Below, piece after piece: positions 1 to 9,735 of a DNA stretch of 64,000 nucleotides. Origin of the DNA: Branchinecta lynchi (Eukaryota; Arthropoda; Branchiopoda; Anostraca; Branchinectidae); NCBI GenBank assembly GCA_023053575.1, contig JAKZAP010000017.1:10919501-10983500 (forward strand), in the 5' to 3' direction. The translations under genes were made by a program, and so were the position numbers. Positions within the stretch are counted from its first letter, which is position 1. Every line of letters starts with the position of its first letter. The notes beneath the pieces were generated by a model. It ran no database searches. It was not told where the DNA came from and worked only from the letters and a program-made list of their open reading frames with translations.

Positions 1-181
1 GTTTTTCAAAGAACCAACTACGTCACCAACTACCAAATTGACTCCTAATCGAACTTGAAAAAGAGTCCTTTCCCCTTCGAGGGGTCTTCTTGATTTCGAA
101 GTCGTGGATGATTGTCACAGAATCCTTGAAATCTAGAATCGATATTCTCAAAAGATATTTATATTTATCACCCTGTTCCAG

Positions 182-355
182 GTTTTCGTCAGCCTCCTTT
201 GCCCTCCGCTGATTTTGAAGCTCGATTTCAAGTCCAGAGAGGAGCTTCTTCTCATGCCGCAAACGGAAGAAGAATACCTGGATGAGATAGCTGAGAAAGA
301 CACCGATGAGACCCCCTCTGAAAATTCCTGGAAAGATCCTTCGTCACGCAGGGAG
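182..355 (+). CDS. TRPM channel exon (pre-S1 linker), partial gene
   Basis: This 174-nt exon (58 codons, phase 0 at both ends) follows a pyrimidine-rich acceptor ending in CCAG and ends at a GAG|gtaagt donor. The peptide contains PPLILKLDFKSREELLLMPQ followed by an acidic Glu/Asp stretch. TRPM channels have the same layout just before the linker to S1: a PPL-I-x-L-E/D-F-K-T/S-K/R-E/A-E-M motif, then an acidic low-conservation segment. The role is a subunit of a tetrameric cation channel of the TRPM family. Exons upstream lie outside the window. Identification rests on recognised family motifs in this exon and the next two, not on a database search. Confidence 0.82.
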
Positions 356-1089
356 GTAAGTAAATATAGTAACCACCCGGGCTGGACAATACCAGTATGA
401 GAGAGAGAAAGAGAGAGTTTAAGAAGTTAATTTAATGAGAAAGAGATAGTTTAACAAGACAACCGGCTGTGAAGCACTGAAATGGTTGGATTAAAAAAAG
501 AAACAAAAAAGAACATGAAACACGAAATATAATTCAAGCCACTGACGGAACCTCTGATTTTGGGGATACCTTAATCAGGGGGGGTACTTGGTACCTACTG
601 TACTGACTTAGAAATCAAGCAATCAGAATTCCTTTATAGTGGAGTAGGTCAGGTTTAAGGTAAGGTAACCAGAGGTTAGGGTAGGCTACCAAGCGTTAGG
701 CATAGAGTATGCCTAACGGTAGCTATACCAGCGTCTGGCATACGGTATCGCAAAATAAGGGATTTCTGATGGATTGGACGCCTTCTTAAAAACAATCGAA
801 TAAACTTTACGTTATCTAATTAAATGTTTTGTTTTCTTCTGTTTTCTTTTCTTCTCCCGTTCTTTTGGTTCCTTTTCCATATTTCATCTCTGTTTTCCTT
901 TCGTATTTATGCTATTTCATTTCTTCTTTGGCACCGCGTCGTGGTTTTAGCTAGGCCTACACAAGTGCCTTCCCCTTCAAGGCAAGCAATTCGGTTATGT
1001 CCAAGGTTCTTGTGTTTTTCGTATGTAATAAAATACTTGACAGGGAGTAAACGATCCGTTCTGTACGAGGTTCACCTTTCTCTTCGAAG
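356..1089 (+). other. TRPM intron with a dispersed repeat
   Basis: Intron between the first two TRPM exons. A stretch at about 620-775 containing the string ggagtaggtcagg and a run of short direct repeats (gcctaacgg, gtctggcatac) recurs at 25181-25325 in an AUTS2 intron with many differences, so it is an old dispersed repeat. The open frame at 824-1120 is an intronic pyrimidine-rich stretch, not a gene. Confidence 0.6.
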
Positions 1090-1317
1090 GCCGGACACGA
1101 CAATCCAACATTCGGAATAGAGGAAGGGGTGAAGGCTGCAACCGTGATCATCCCGCATGCCGAGGCGAGTGCGGCTCTCAACGCTAACCCCGATACAGGC
1201 GTTGTCTTAACCGCTGCAGAGCACACGACGGGTGTCAAATACCGCAAGCAGCTAACAGTGACCAAGAAGTTGTACGAATTTTACGGAGCGCCGATCACGA
1301 AGTTTTGGACGCACTCG
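1090..1317 (+). CDS. TRPM channel exon (linker and start of S1)
   Basis: This 228-nt, 76-codon exon is phase 0 at both ends. The acceptor is tctcttcgaag at 1079-1089 and the donor is TCG|gtaaga. The first 50 residues are a variable Ala/Thr-rich linker. The end carries KKLYEFYGAPITKFWTHS, the highly conserved TRPM box (K-x-Y-E/A-F-Y-x-A-P-I-x-K-F-W) immediately before transmembrane helix S1. It joins in frame to the exon at 182-355 and to the one at 3188-3345. The start of the exon is chosen by the acceptor; the variable linker gives no homology support there, so the left edge could shift to another AG. Confidence 0.85.
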
Positions 1318-1770
1318 GTAAGATGGTACACTGAATCTTTAAAGCTGAACCGAATAAAACTGATAATAGTTTTTATCTGAATTCTCAGTTCCACGTCCTC
1401 AATTCTCGTACAAATCACCGTGTCTGCTCTTATCGCTTCTCAGTTTTCGCTTTTGACAAAAACACTAATTCAGTCACCCGCTAATACCTCATTATATGGA
1501 CTGAACTTCCGCCCTTGTTGACCAATCAGGAAGGAGAACGAAAATCGAGAAGTGACTATCGAAGCAACTTCTCGATTCTGCTGAATTGCGAATTGCCCCA
1601 TTCTCGATTGAATACAAGAGAAGGAAAATTGGCTTCGTCTCAATAGTCAAAACACGCGAAATGGGAGAATTGAGAGAACAACCGCGAGGAGAATTGTCAT
1701 ACAAAACGCAAGTGTCTCTCTCCTCGTTGGTGATTAATTCAGTTGGAGATAAGGTCAGAACCATATATTA
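1318..1770 (+). other. TRPM intron 2, left part
   Basis: No gene seen. The short overlapping open frames at 1492-1771 on both strands derive from a locally self-complementary stretch (ttctcgatt and cgaattg motifs), which may be a decayed inverted repeat. Confidence 0.4.
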
Positions 1771-2140
1771 GTTGCGTTTTGGCAGATACCATGGTATCTG
1801 ATACCACGGTCTAAAGTGTTTTTGCAGTTATCGTGGTATCTGATACCACGGTGAAAAGGCGTTTTTGCAGTTATCTTGGTATCTGGCCAGTGATCGTGGT
1901 GTCTGATATTCAGATACCTCGGTCCGACCGTGGTAACTGATAGTGGTATCTGAAATTGATAGGAAAGAAGTTTGGCACTTAGTGATGTGACTGAATATCA
2001 GTTTTTCTTTTGGGATGACTTCGAAAAGCGCAATTTCGGCAATCGTCAGTTTTGCACAGCAACCGTATATCAGATACCACGGTAACTGCAAAAATGACTA
2101 ACTGCAAATCCGCTTACCGTGGTATCTGCAAAAACGCAAC
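1771..2140. mobile_element. Palindromic TA-flanked MITE, copy 1
   Basis: A 370-bp element in the second TRPM intron. Both ends carry inverted GTTGCGTTTT-(g/t)GCAGATACC. The inner part repeats ATCGTGGTATCTGATACCAC blocks in both orientations, so the element is largely self-complementary. Copies at 22253-22622, 26401-28224 (interrupted) and 35821-36207 share the middle segment with AAGAAAAACTGATATTCAGTCACATC-like sequence. Three of the four copies have TA at both edges or one edge, which suggests a Tc1/mariner-type mobiliser. No coding capacity. Confidence 0.75.
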
Positions 2141-3187
2141 TTTTGTAACATAAACTGTAACTACCTCAACTTGCGCTTCTAACCTACTTCCTGGACAAGT
2201 AGGACGAAAAACTATAGTGGGAGAAAACACGCCGGAGGAAACTGTTTCGTCGTAGCCAAAGTTTGTTGTATAGCTTCGTTATCGGAATTAGGAATTTTAA
2301 AGAATCTTAAAGAACCCCAAATATCTTAAAGAACATGCCGTACCAATAATACATAGCGGATGTACTTCCAGAGTCTCTCCATCCCTACTTGTTCCCAGGA
2401 TTTGACACTTCTTATGGTGTATTTCATTGCCCCTATAGCCACTACTCTGATTTATACGCTTGCCACTACTCTTGCGTGTTTGGCGCTTTTCGAGGCACAC
2501 GAGGCTCCTATTATTTTTCAAAAGCCAAGAGCAATGAAACTTTGCAGCGTTTGGAGAGAAGAACGGCTGAAGCAATGCGTAATTCGTTGAAAGCGGATCC
2601 GAGTCTTAAACTAGTCAGCTATAACGGGACGTCGGAGCAAAAATGCTACACGTTGCGAGTTGTCCTTAAAGTTTAACTGAAAAGCAAACTTATTTTTGTG
2701 TAATTTAGTTGAATACACTGAATGATATGGATTCTGCAAAGGGATTTTTTTATGTTCCACTATCTACTCTGGTTATGGCGTTCAGAATATCTGCGGCCGT
2801 CCCCACAACGAAAATTCTACTATGACGCGTGAAATTTTAATCTGAACACAAACGCTGCTTTTCAGTGGGCAGTGGTGAGATCCGTGAAGATTGCTTAGTG
2901 CCTGAACAAAAAAAAATCAAAAATTTTTCTCGTAAGGCATACAACAAAAATATAAGCGCATAGAGGTATCTCAAATCCCACCGAAATTCCACTATTTGAA
3001 AATCGATTATTCGTGAATAGCGGAACAACCAAGTAACACATTTTCAGCGGTTCTTGAAGCAAATTGAAGTGAATAAGTGATGGGTAAGTAGATTATCCTA
3101 TCCCAGCCCTTTTTGGTTAAACTTTAAAGAAAGATCCCATACAGTTAAACACTGGGAAGTTGAACTCTTTTGGTACTTATCTTGTAG

Positions 3188-3345
3188 GTTGCGTACTTCG
3201 TCTTTCTCTGCCTCTACACCTACACTGTATTGATCCGGTCTCGACCAGACCCGGAATGGAACGAATACTACGTCCTTATTTACTGTATCACACTTGGACT
3301 TGAGAAAGTTCGAGAAATCGCAGCCGTTGACGGGGTCGGAACTCG
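3188..3345 (+). CDS. TRPM channel exon (S1-S2)
   Basis: This 158-nt exon begins phase 0 after ttgtag and ends phase 2 at ACTCG|gtaag. It encodes a hydrophobic helix (VAYFVFLCLYTYTVLI, S1), a short extracellular loop containing PDPEWNEYY, and a second helix ending in LGLEKVREI. The E-K-V/M-R-E-I motif is typical of S2 in TRPM channels. The three exons give 186 codons. The expected continuation (S3-S6, pore, TRP box, coiled coil) was not found downstream before the AUTS2-like gene begins, so the gene is truncated, misassembled or interrupted by an unusually large intron. Confidence 0.87.
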
Positions 3346-3584
3346 GTAAGATTCATGCAGAACTATTAGTTTTTTTTTTCCCAAACCGCTTATTGAAGTT
3401 GCGTTTTTTGGATGTAGTTTCGGCGTAGTTTCGCTTAGAAGCCATTTTATTTGTCCATTCCATTTGCTGTAGTTTCGAAACCTGAAACTACGAAGCTCAA
3501 ACTACAAACTACCTCGCAGACATAGTTTGGTGTAGTTGACTTTTCGGAAACAAGAACTCAATAAAACGCAAGTAAAACGTCATA

Positions 3585-4450
3585 AAAAAATAAAAAAAAA
3601 ATCATGATTAGCAATTATGACATATCATGATTAAAATCATGACAAAAATCATGATTTTTGTCATGATTTTTGTCATGATTTCTTAGTGACTAAATGTCAT
3701 GATTTATTGACGGCTAAATCATGATTTAGAAAGTCATGACTAAGCGAAATGACAACTAGAAAAATCATGAACAACACGTACATGATTTGTGAACAACATA
3801 GTCATGACTTTTTCATGACTTTAATGACAAAAATCATGATTTTTGTCATGATATTTATCATGACTCTTTATATCGAAAATCATGACTTTTTTCGTGATTT
3901 GCTTTATCATTTCTAAAATCATGACATTTAGAAAATCGACAAAATATCACACATGAGATCATGAAACTTGAATCATGACTTCATTTTGACATGTCATGAT
4001 TTTTGTCATGATTCTTAATAAACGAAAGTCATGATTTCTTGATGATGATTTTGTCATTTTTAAATCATGACATTTCGAAAATCAGTATAAAAATCACAAA
4101 AATTGAGTCATGACTCTATTTTGATACTTCATGACAAAAGTCATGATTCCTGTCTTGATTTTTGTCATGATTCTTCGTAAACGAAAGTCATGATTTCTTG
4201 GTGATTTGACTTGTCTTTGTTAAGTCTTAAAAAAAAACTTAAAACTTGATTCATGACATGTCATGATTCGCAACAAATGAAAGTGACTTTCTTGGTAACC
4301 TGTTTTGTCCTTTCTAAAATCATGACATTTCGAAAATCAGCAAATTGACCTTAAAATCATGAAAAATAAATCGTGACTTTTGTCTGATTCTTAATAATGA
4401 TAGTCAGGACTTAAAATCTCGACTTCATAATCGATACAATAACGATTTGT
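3585..4450. repeat. ATGATTTT-type palindromic AT-rich repeat block
   Basis: Dense tandem and inverted copies of the near-palindrome AAAATCATGATTTT and of GTCATGATTT, in both orientations, over about 870 bp. Related blocks lie at 8280-8910, 10820-11290 and 11640-12663. The block begins after a poly-A stretch and ends next to a segment (4648-4705) that recurs at 8908-8965. No frame is open across it. Confidence 0.75.
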
Positions 4451-4647
4451 CACGACAAAAATCACGAACGTCACAGTCTGGTCAAATTAGTATAACCGCA
4501 TGTATTCAGTTGCTTTTGTGCAAAATGATCTTGATTTTGAATAACATTCTTTTATTCTTTTGTAGGCAGGAAAGCAAGACGTATAACCATTTTTGCTGGG
4601 CCTGGCTGCGAACGTTTTGCTGCGCTTGGATGACCTCGATGGCTTTA

Positions 4648-4900
4648 TCGCCATCGCATGCTTTATTTTTGTTATGCTGTGGTGACAAAGTCTGCTTTGC
4701 TATTATTTCTTCATATTAAAGTAACGGTCTTTTCAGTTCTCGCATGCTTCTTGTGGTCGGGTGCTGTATGTGGGCCTGCACGTGGTGAAGGAAAGTGGAT
4801 GCAGGGTCCTATCATAGATGGACCAAAACATGCATGAAGTTGTGCCCTGTTGGTCTTGCGAGCGGTCGAGCGATGTGTCTGCGAGCTCGACAACGTACTA
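4648..4900. mobile_element. Edge of the ATGATTTT element with an inverted module
   Basis: The string TTTTTGTTATGCTGTGGTGA followed by caaagtctgctttgctatt occurs here and again at 8925-8962. The neighbouring GC-richer module at about 4733-4890 (starts GTTCTCGCATGCTTCT, contains GGCCTGCACGTGGTG and GGTCTTGCG) is present in inverted orientation at about 11300-11466. Together these look like two ends or copies of one non-autonomous element. No transposase is visible. Confidence 0.5.
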
Positions 4901-5037
4901 GCTAGTGAACTAAAACTTAAAGGAGCTTCATTTATGGATGGACACGTCTCAGCTATTAAGTATACATGCATCCAGAAACATGCTCGTCATTAGACCTCTC
5001 TATTCCGATATCCTACAATTCACTTTCAGATCATCAT

Positions 5038-5682
5038 CACTAAAACTTCTTATTGAAAAACTGGCTTATTTAGTCCAAAATTAACGATATGGACTTTCAG
5101 ATACGCACAAACATCAAATAAACCAGGAACAAATGTTTCAGATAACAGATCACACAATTTTGTATGATTTCTTTGACTATTAATCCAGACAATCGGGCCT
5201 TTGTAGATCTGTTCTTTGTCAGTGTTTGTCAGACAGACGGACGGTCAGTCGGAGTATTTTTAAGACCTCATAGGTGGTCGGAAAAATAGTTAACTGGGAA
5301 ACTAAAAGCAAGTTACGATCAGAGATGGGCGAAACCGATCATGAAATGATTAGAATCCGAATCCAGGGGTAGACATCACTGAGGAGGGTTGGTGGTCGAA
5401 ATCAAATCTTGGATTGCCTAAGCCGACTGTGTAGAATTGGGAAACGGATGCTAGAAGGATCTAGACTAGAAATTTGGTGGGATTCGTACGAGTGAGGGTT
5501 ATACAGAATCGGATTCGCCCATCTCTGATGACCGGTGCATCTTTATGAGTCACGAATACATCTTCGTCGGACACAGATGAAACTTCTTATTGATTAAGAA
5601 ACGGCTAGTACCAAAATTAACGACATGGACTAGAGCTTCCAGATATATCAACACCAAATAAACCACAAACAAATGTTTCAAA
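5038..5682. repeat. Direct repeats flanking a small TIR element
   Basis: Two diverged direct repeats, 5038-5150 and 5577-5682, share aaaacttcttattga, ccaaaattaacgayatggact and ccaaataaacca-g-aacaaatgtttca. Between them lies a 208-bp element at 5320-5527 with terminal inverted repeats CAGAGATGGGCGAAnCCG. The CAGAGATGGG terminus is hAT-like, but I see no clear 8-bp duplication. Confidence 0.55.
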
Positions 5683-6012
5683 TGCAGTATTATTCATGCA
5701 GTAATTATTCAAAGTAATAGATACAGGCGAGTATTCCATAATAGAAACGTAGAACGAGGCTATTAATGAATTTTCAGCCCCATATTAATAACAAAACCGA
5801 AGTTGATGAAAATGCAGAAAAAAACCTTTCCTGTCATCGCCCCAATCGTGCAGCAAAAAGAGCGTCCGTGTAAAAAATTCAATCTCAGGACTAGTTTTTT
5901 CACTATAGTGGTATTTGAAGGTAATTTACTTTAATAAGATATTTATAGTCGGTAGAAGCTTCAGTTATTTGTTACAGGTTTTTATAATTCCCCGACGTTG
6001 ACCCAGAGGATT

Positions 6013-6058
6013 GACAGCCTGACGAGCACCCTTGCCAAGAAGGGCCGAAATATCGCTG
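6013..6058 (+). ncRNA. Hammerhead ribozyme motif, copy 1 (type I, minimal stem III)
   Basis: The core is CTGACGA (6019-6025), fitting CUGANGA, followed by helix II and then GAAA (6047-6050). Helix II pairs G26 with C46 and CCCTT (6029-6033) with AAGGG (6040-6044), with two unpaired bases on the 5' side. Helix I is CAGC (6015-6018) with GCTG (6055-6058). Helix III would be the 2-bp palindrome made of A6050-T6053, so cleavage is predicted after C6054. This short-stem-III form is known from Penelope-like elements and retrozymes, where it can act as a dimer. Activity is inferred, not shown. Confidence 0.65.
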
Positions 6059-6227
6059 ATGAAGAATCGTAGCTGACGTATCCGTTGTAAACATTGTTTT
6101 GAATAAATGTTTCAAATAATGTGTACAACGGATACGTCAGCTACGATGCTCGTAGGGGAAAGCAACAAACCTGTAATCATACATCATTACAGGTTTGTTT
6201 CCTTCCCCGACGTTGACCCTGAAGACT

Positions 6228-6274
6228 GACAGCCTGACGAGGACCCTTGCCAAGAAGGGCCGAAATATCGCTGA
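6228..6274 (+). ncRNA. Hammerhead ribozyme motif, copy 2 (type I, minimal stem III)
   Basis: Core CTGACGA at 6234-6240, helix II GG-a-CCCTT (6241-6248) with AAGGG-CC (6255-6261), GAAA at 6262-6265, TATC at 6266-6269, and helix I CAGC (6230-6233) with GCTG (6270-6273). Every conserved core base is intact and helix II is longer than in copy 1. Same orientation as copy 1, offset 215 bp, and both are preceded by CCCCGACGTTGACCC, so the two are units of a direct repeat, as in the LTR-like repeats of Penelope elements. Confidence 0.7.
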
Positions 6275-6678
6275 CGAAACATCTTAGCTGATGTATCCGT
6301 CGTATACATTATTTGAATACATGCTTTTATTCTTCTCGAATTATCATGGGAAGAACCAAGTTTGTCGAAATCGTCAATATATCCGGTACGAATCCGGGCC
6401 TACAATGCATCTGCTAGATTCTAACGTTCATTTTAGAGTGAACTGAGGAGCTACAACATAATTTACCCCTACTTTACTTTTAATTCTATGTGCAAATTAA
6501 CATTTCCGCATAGAATTTTGCCAGATTGATCCGGCCTCTATAGTGATAGGATCTCCTGCCGGAACTGGATTTGAAGAATCCGGATTTTGAAAAAAGACCA
6601 GATTTCGAAAAATATTTCCGGAAATACGAAGAGTCTGGTCATTGAAGATCTTTCAGGGTATTTTCTGATTAAGTCTTG

Positions 6679-7345
6679 ATTATTGGGATCTCAAAACGTT
6701 AGTGGAGGGATACCTATGACATCGCAAAAGTTGTCCGTCCGTCGAATGAGATGTTTTGATGGAACTTGGTGTGAGAATTGTTTGGTTCAAGGGTAAGGTC
6801 AAGTTCGTAGATGGGCTCTGTAGCCCTAAATTTTTTACAAATTACGGCCAAACTACTCAACTTCAGACAAAACTGTTGCTTTCAGTGATTTTGGCCGGAT
6901 TCCGGGCGAACTATTTGTCCGGCAAGAAAATAGTTTTCATACACTGATCCAGGACGTCTCTTCACGCCTACATCCGACCTCTAATCAACTTTCAGTGGAA
7001 CTTTTACTTTCAACCATTTTTCGGTTTTGGACGGATTCCGGATGAACTGCTCGTCCGGAGAGAAAAAAAAATTGAATATAAGGATTCAGCAAGGCTGCTT
7101 ACCTCTGTTTCAATACCTCTAATCAACTTCGAGTAAAACCTTAACTTTAACAAATTTTCCAGAAATTCTGTCGGATTCCGGGCGAACTATTATTCTGGTG
7201 AGAAAATATCTGTCATCTTCGGATTCAGCATGGTTTCTTACCCCTAAATCGACTATCTCATTAGCTTTTAAAAATATTTTGCTAGCCCCAACACTTGAAC
7301 CCCCTCCCCCACCCCAAATATAGATTTACGGAGCCCATCTATGAA
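6679..7345. mobile_element. GGATCC-palindrome element, degraded copy
   Basis: Begins near gggatctcaaaacgttagtggagggatacc, runs through gacatcgcaaaag-tgtccgtccgtc and tagatgggctctgtagcccta, then has about 130-bp internal repeats with the gccggattccgg/cggacaagta type core. The right part (about 7320-7390) carries the first section again in inverted orientation (acggagcccatctatgaac, caccaagtgtgaa), so this copy is a partly inverted rearrangement. Confidence 0.6.
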
Positions 7346-7429
7346 CTTGTCCTGTTCTTTTACCCATAGTTTCCCCACACCAAGTGTGAACAAAATCTTG
7401 TTTTAACACAACCCAACAATCGTGTGTCA

Positions 7430-8271
7430 AAATACTCAAATTCTATGCATTTTCTTTGTTTTGAATCTTGCGGATTACAACAAGGAATACGAGCTCAGGT
7501 AACTATGAGGAGGAATTATTGAGAAACAAAGATAGGTTTAACTAGAAATACCGAAGCAAAATTTATTTCTTCAGTATGTAAACCATTCTATAAGGTTCAA
7601 TCTAGTATGTTTATCATATTTGTGGGTCCCTTTTTAAGCCGGATAGATTTTTCTCAAGGAAGATTTCTCTGGATATTTGAAATCTTGTGTGAGGTTGGGT
7701 ATCTCTCCTGTATCACTCCACTTATGTTTTGGAAAAAAAAAAAAAAATAGTTCTTAGGTATACTACTGAACGTTCTATATAAATTGCTGGGTATAACCAA
7801 CAATAGGCATGGACAAGCAATATCATAGGCTAGGTAACTTGATCTCCTTATAAGCAGGACACACATCAACAGTAGGGAACAGAGAATCGAAAACTCAAAT
7901 ATCAAAGCCTGTGTTCGTTAATATCAACGGAACAGTACGAAACATTAAATAACAATAAAATAATTAAGAAACATACCCATAATAAAATTAGCGCCAACGC
8001 CTTTCATCAGCAAATTTGAATCAAATCTAAACCGCGCGCTAAAAGCAAAAGAGTCATGGCGCGGATTGAACTTAATACCTCTGTAGTTTTCGAAATCCCT
8101 CTCACGGTTTGAACCAAGCTACAAGGAATTATCAGTCCTGCATTCCTAACCCAAAGGCAATGATTTAGGTCTGCTGACAACTGACCGACAAGGTGATGGT
8201 TTAGCACGTACGGGGCAGTTTTATGGCACCTGAGAATTGCGGGTTCAACAAAATAGTTTTAATTTGTACTA
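7430..8271. repeat. Direct duplication, copy 1
   Basis: Nearly collinear with 9600-10456 over about 840 bp, with scattered substitutions and small gaps. Shared landmarks are gaatacgagctcaggtaac, ggtttaactagaaata, aaattagcgccaacgccttt and accgcgcgctaaaagcaaaa. The unit contains a possible minus-strand exon described separately. Confidence 0.8.
7977..8120 (-). CDS. Possible coding exon in duplication, copy 1
   Basis: On the minus strand one frame reads ...GSNRERDFENYRGIKF then NPRHDSFAFSARFRFDSNL and ends at GGCGCTAATTTTATTATGG|gtatgt, a good donor. The same frame is open in the second copy at 10147-10290. Of six base differences between the copies in this span that I could align, four are synonymous, a weak hint of past coding constraint. 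I do not recognise the protein and cannot place the acceptor; upstream of the span this copy has stop codons. It may be an exon of a lost gene or a transposon fragment. Confidence 0.25.
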
Positions 8272-8279
8272 ATTCCGGC

Positions 8280-8910
8280 CAAATTTCCAAATTTCCGACC
8301 GATTCAAAACTTTCATGATTCGTTATTAGGATTTTTAGAGATCACAACATTTCTACCGCTATGATGTTTCATGATTTCTGAGATCACGACGGCTTCATTC
8401 CTCACTGAAATGATCTGTTATTGGTAAATCAAAATCATAATTCTTCTCAAAATGATTAGTTTATGATATTTTGAATCGTAAAGACTGAATCATATTTTTC
8501 ATAATTCGTGGTTACGACTTTTTATGATTTCCAAGGTCACAAAACTTATATCACTAAGATCTTCCTTGATTTTTAAGATCACGACGGCTTAAATCATCAT
8601 AGAAGTGATTTTTAATGATTTTTTATAATCATTTAAGTTCCAATTATGATCTTTTCAAGATCTTTTGAAGTCACGAAGACTAAATCATAAATGCCTAACT
8701 CCTGTTCATGATTTATTATGATTTAGAGAAAACATGAATACAAATTATCGTGATTTTCCGATAAATAATTATGACTATTGTCTGATCATGACTTTTTCGT
8801 GACATCAATGTCATATAAAAGGAAAATCATGATTTTTCCATGATTTATTTAAATGGGAAATCATGATTTTGTTATGACATTGTGTGACATTTTAATGAGT
8901 TTTTCCGTAC
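8280..8910. repeat. ATGATTTT-type repeat block, 615-bp duplication copy 1
   Basis: About 8297-8908 aligns with 12046-12663 almost end to end, starting at gattcaaaactttcatgatt and ending at cattttaatgagtttttccgtac in both. The interior is made of ATGATTTT/AAATCAT motifs separated by agatcacgacggctt. The two copies lie in the same orientation about 3.75 kb apart. Confidence 0.75.
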
Positions 8911-8964
8911 ATCATGCATTATTTTTGTTATGCTGTGGTGACAAGTCTGCTTTGCTATTAATTG

Positions 8965-9735
8965 TTTACATTCTATTTATATCTATATTATATACCATTA
9001 TAATTATCATCTTCGGATTCATCATGTTTTCTTACGCTAAATACCCCAACAGTACCTCATTAGAAAAGTCATGTGTCCCAAAATACTCAAATTCTATGCC
9101 TTTTCTTGGTTTTGAAGCTGCTTGTGGATAACATCAATGAATACGAGCTCAGGTAACAATGAGGAGGAACTGTTGGGAAACAAAGATAGGTTTAACTAGA
9201 AATACTGAAGCAATGTTTATTTCTTCAGTGTGTAAACCATTCTATTTATATCTATATTATATACCATTCTAATTACCATCTTCGGATTCATCATGTTTGC
9301 TTATCCCTAAATAGACACTCTCATTAGAACAGTCATGTGTCCCAAAATACTAAAATTCTATGCCTTTTCTTGGTTTTGAAGCTGCTTGTGGATAACAGCA
9401 ATGAATACGAGCTCAGGTAACAATGAGGAGGAACTGTTGGGAAACAAAGATAGGTTTAACTAGAAATACTGAAGCAATGTTTATTTCTTCAGTGTGTAAA
9501 CCATTCTATTTATATCTATGTTATATACCATTCTAATTATCATCTTCGGATTCATCATGTTTGCTTACCCCTAAATAGACACTCTCATTAGAACAGTCAT
9601 GTGTCCCAAAATACTCAAATTCTGTGCCTTTTCTTGGTTTTGAAGCTGCTTGTGGATAACAGCAAGGAATACGAGCTCAGGTAACAATGAGGAGGAATGG
9701 TTGGGAAACAAACATAGGTTTAACTAGAAATATTG
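8965..9735. repeat. 270-bp tandem array, three units
   Basis: Three head-to-tail units begin near 8970, 9240 and 9507 at ttctatttatatctat, giving a period of about 267-270 bp. Each carries catcttcggattcatcatg, cattagaa-agtcatgtgtc, ggttttgaagctgcttgtgg and gaggaggaactgttgggaaa. Units are about 95 percent alike by eye, so the expansion is recent. A diverged unit begins the duplication at 7430. Confidence 0.85.

Larger units (their letters stand above)
5975..6330 (+). mobile_element. Retrozyme/Penelope-like remnant with hairpins
   Basis: Contains both hammerhead motifs. Between them, ATCGTAGCTGACGTATCCGT (6066-6085) is the inverse complement of ACGGATACGTCAGCTACGAT (6128-6147), a 20-bp perfect stem, and AAACCTGTAAT (6168-6178) pairs with ATTACAGGTTT (6186-6196). 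The downstream unit repeats a diverged version of the same arm (agctgatgtatccgtcgta). No reverse transcriptase is present, so the element is non-autonomous. Confidence 0.6.

Noticed and set aside
640..720. TTAGG-like strings suggesting telomeric repeats
   Set aside because: Only scattered single units; they belong to a dispersed repeat also present at 25.2 kb.
824..1120. 98-codon Phe/Leu-rich frame
   Set aside because: Pyrimidine-rich intron sequence; it overlaps the next exon in the wrong frame.
4447..4719. Hydrophobic frame that could be the next TRPM exon (phase fits after tttgtag)
   Set aside because: The peptide does not match S3 of TRPM, and its right half is repeated at 8908-8965, so it is repeat sequence.
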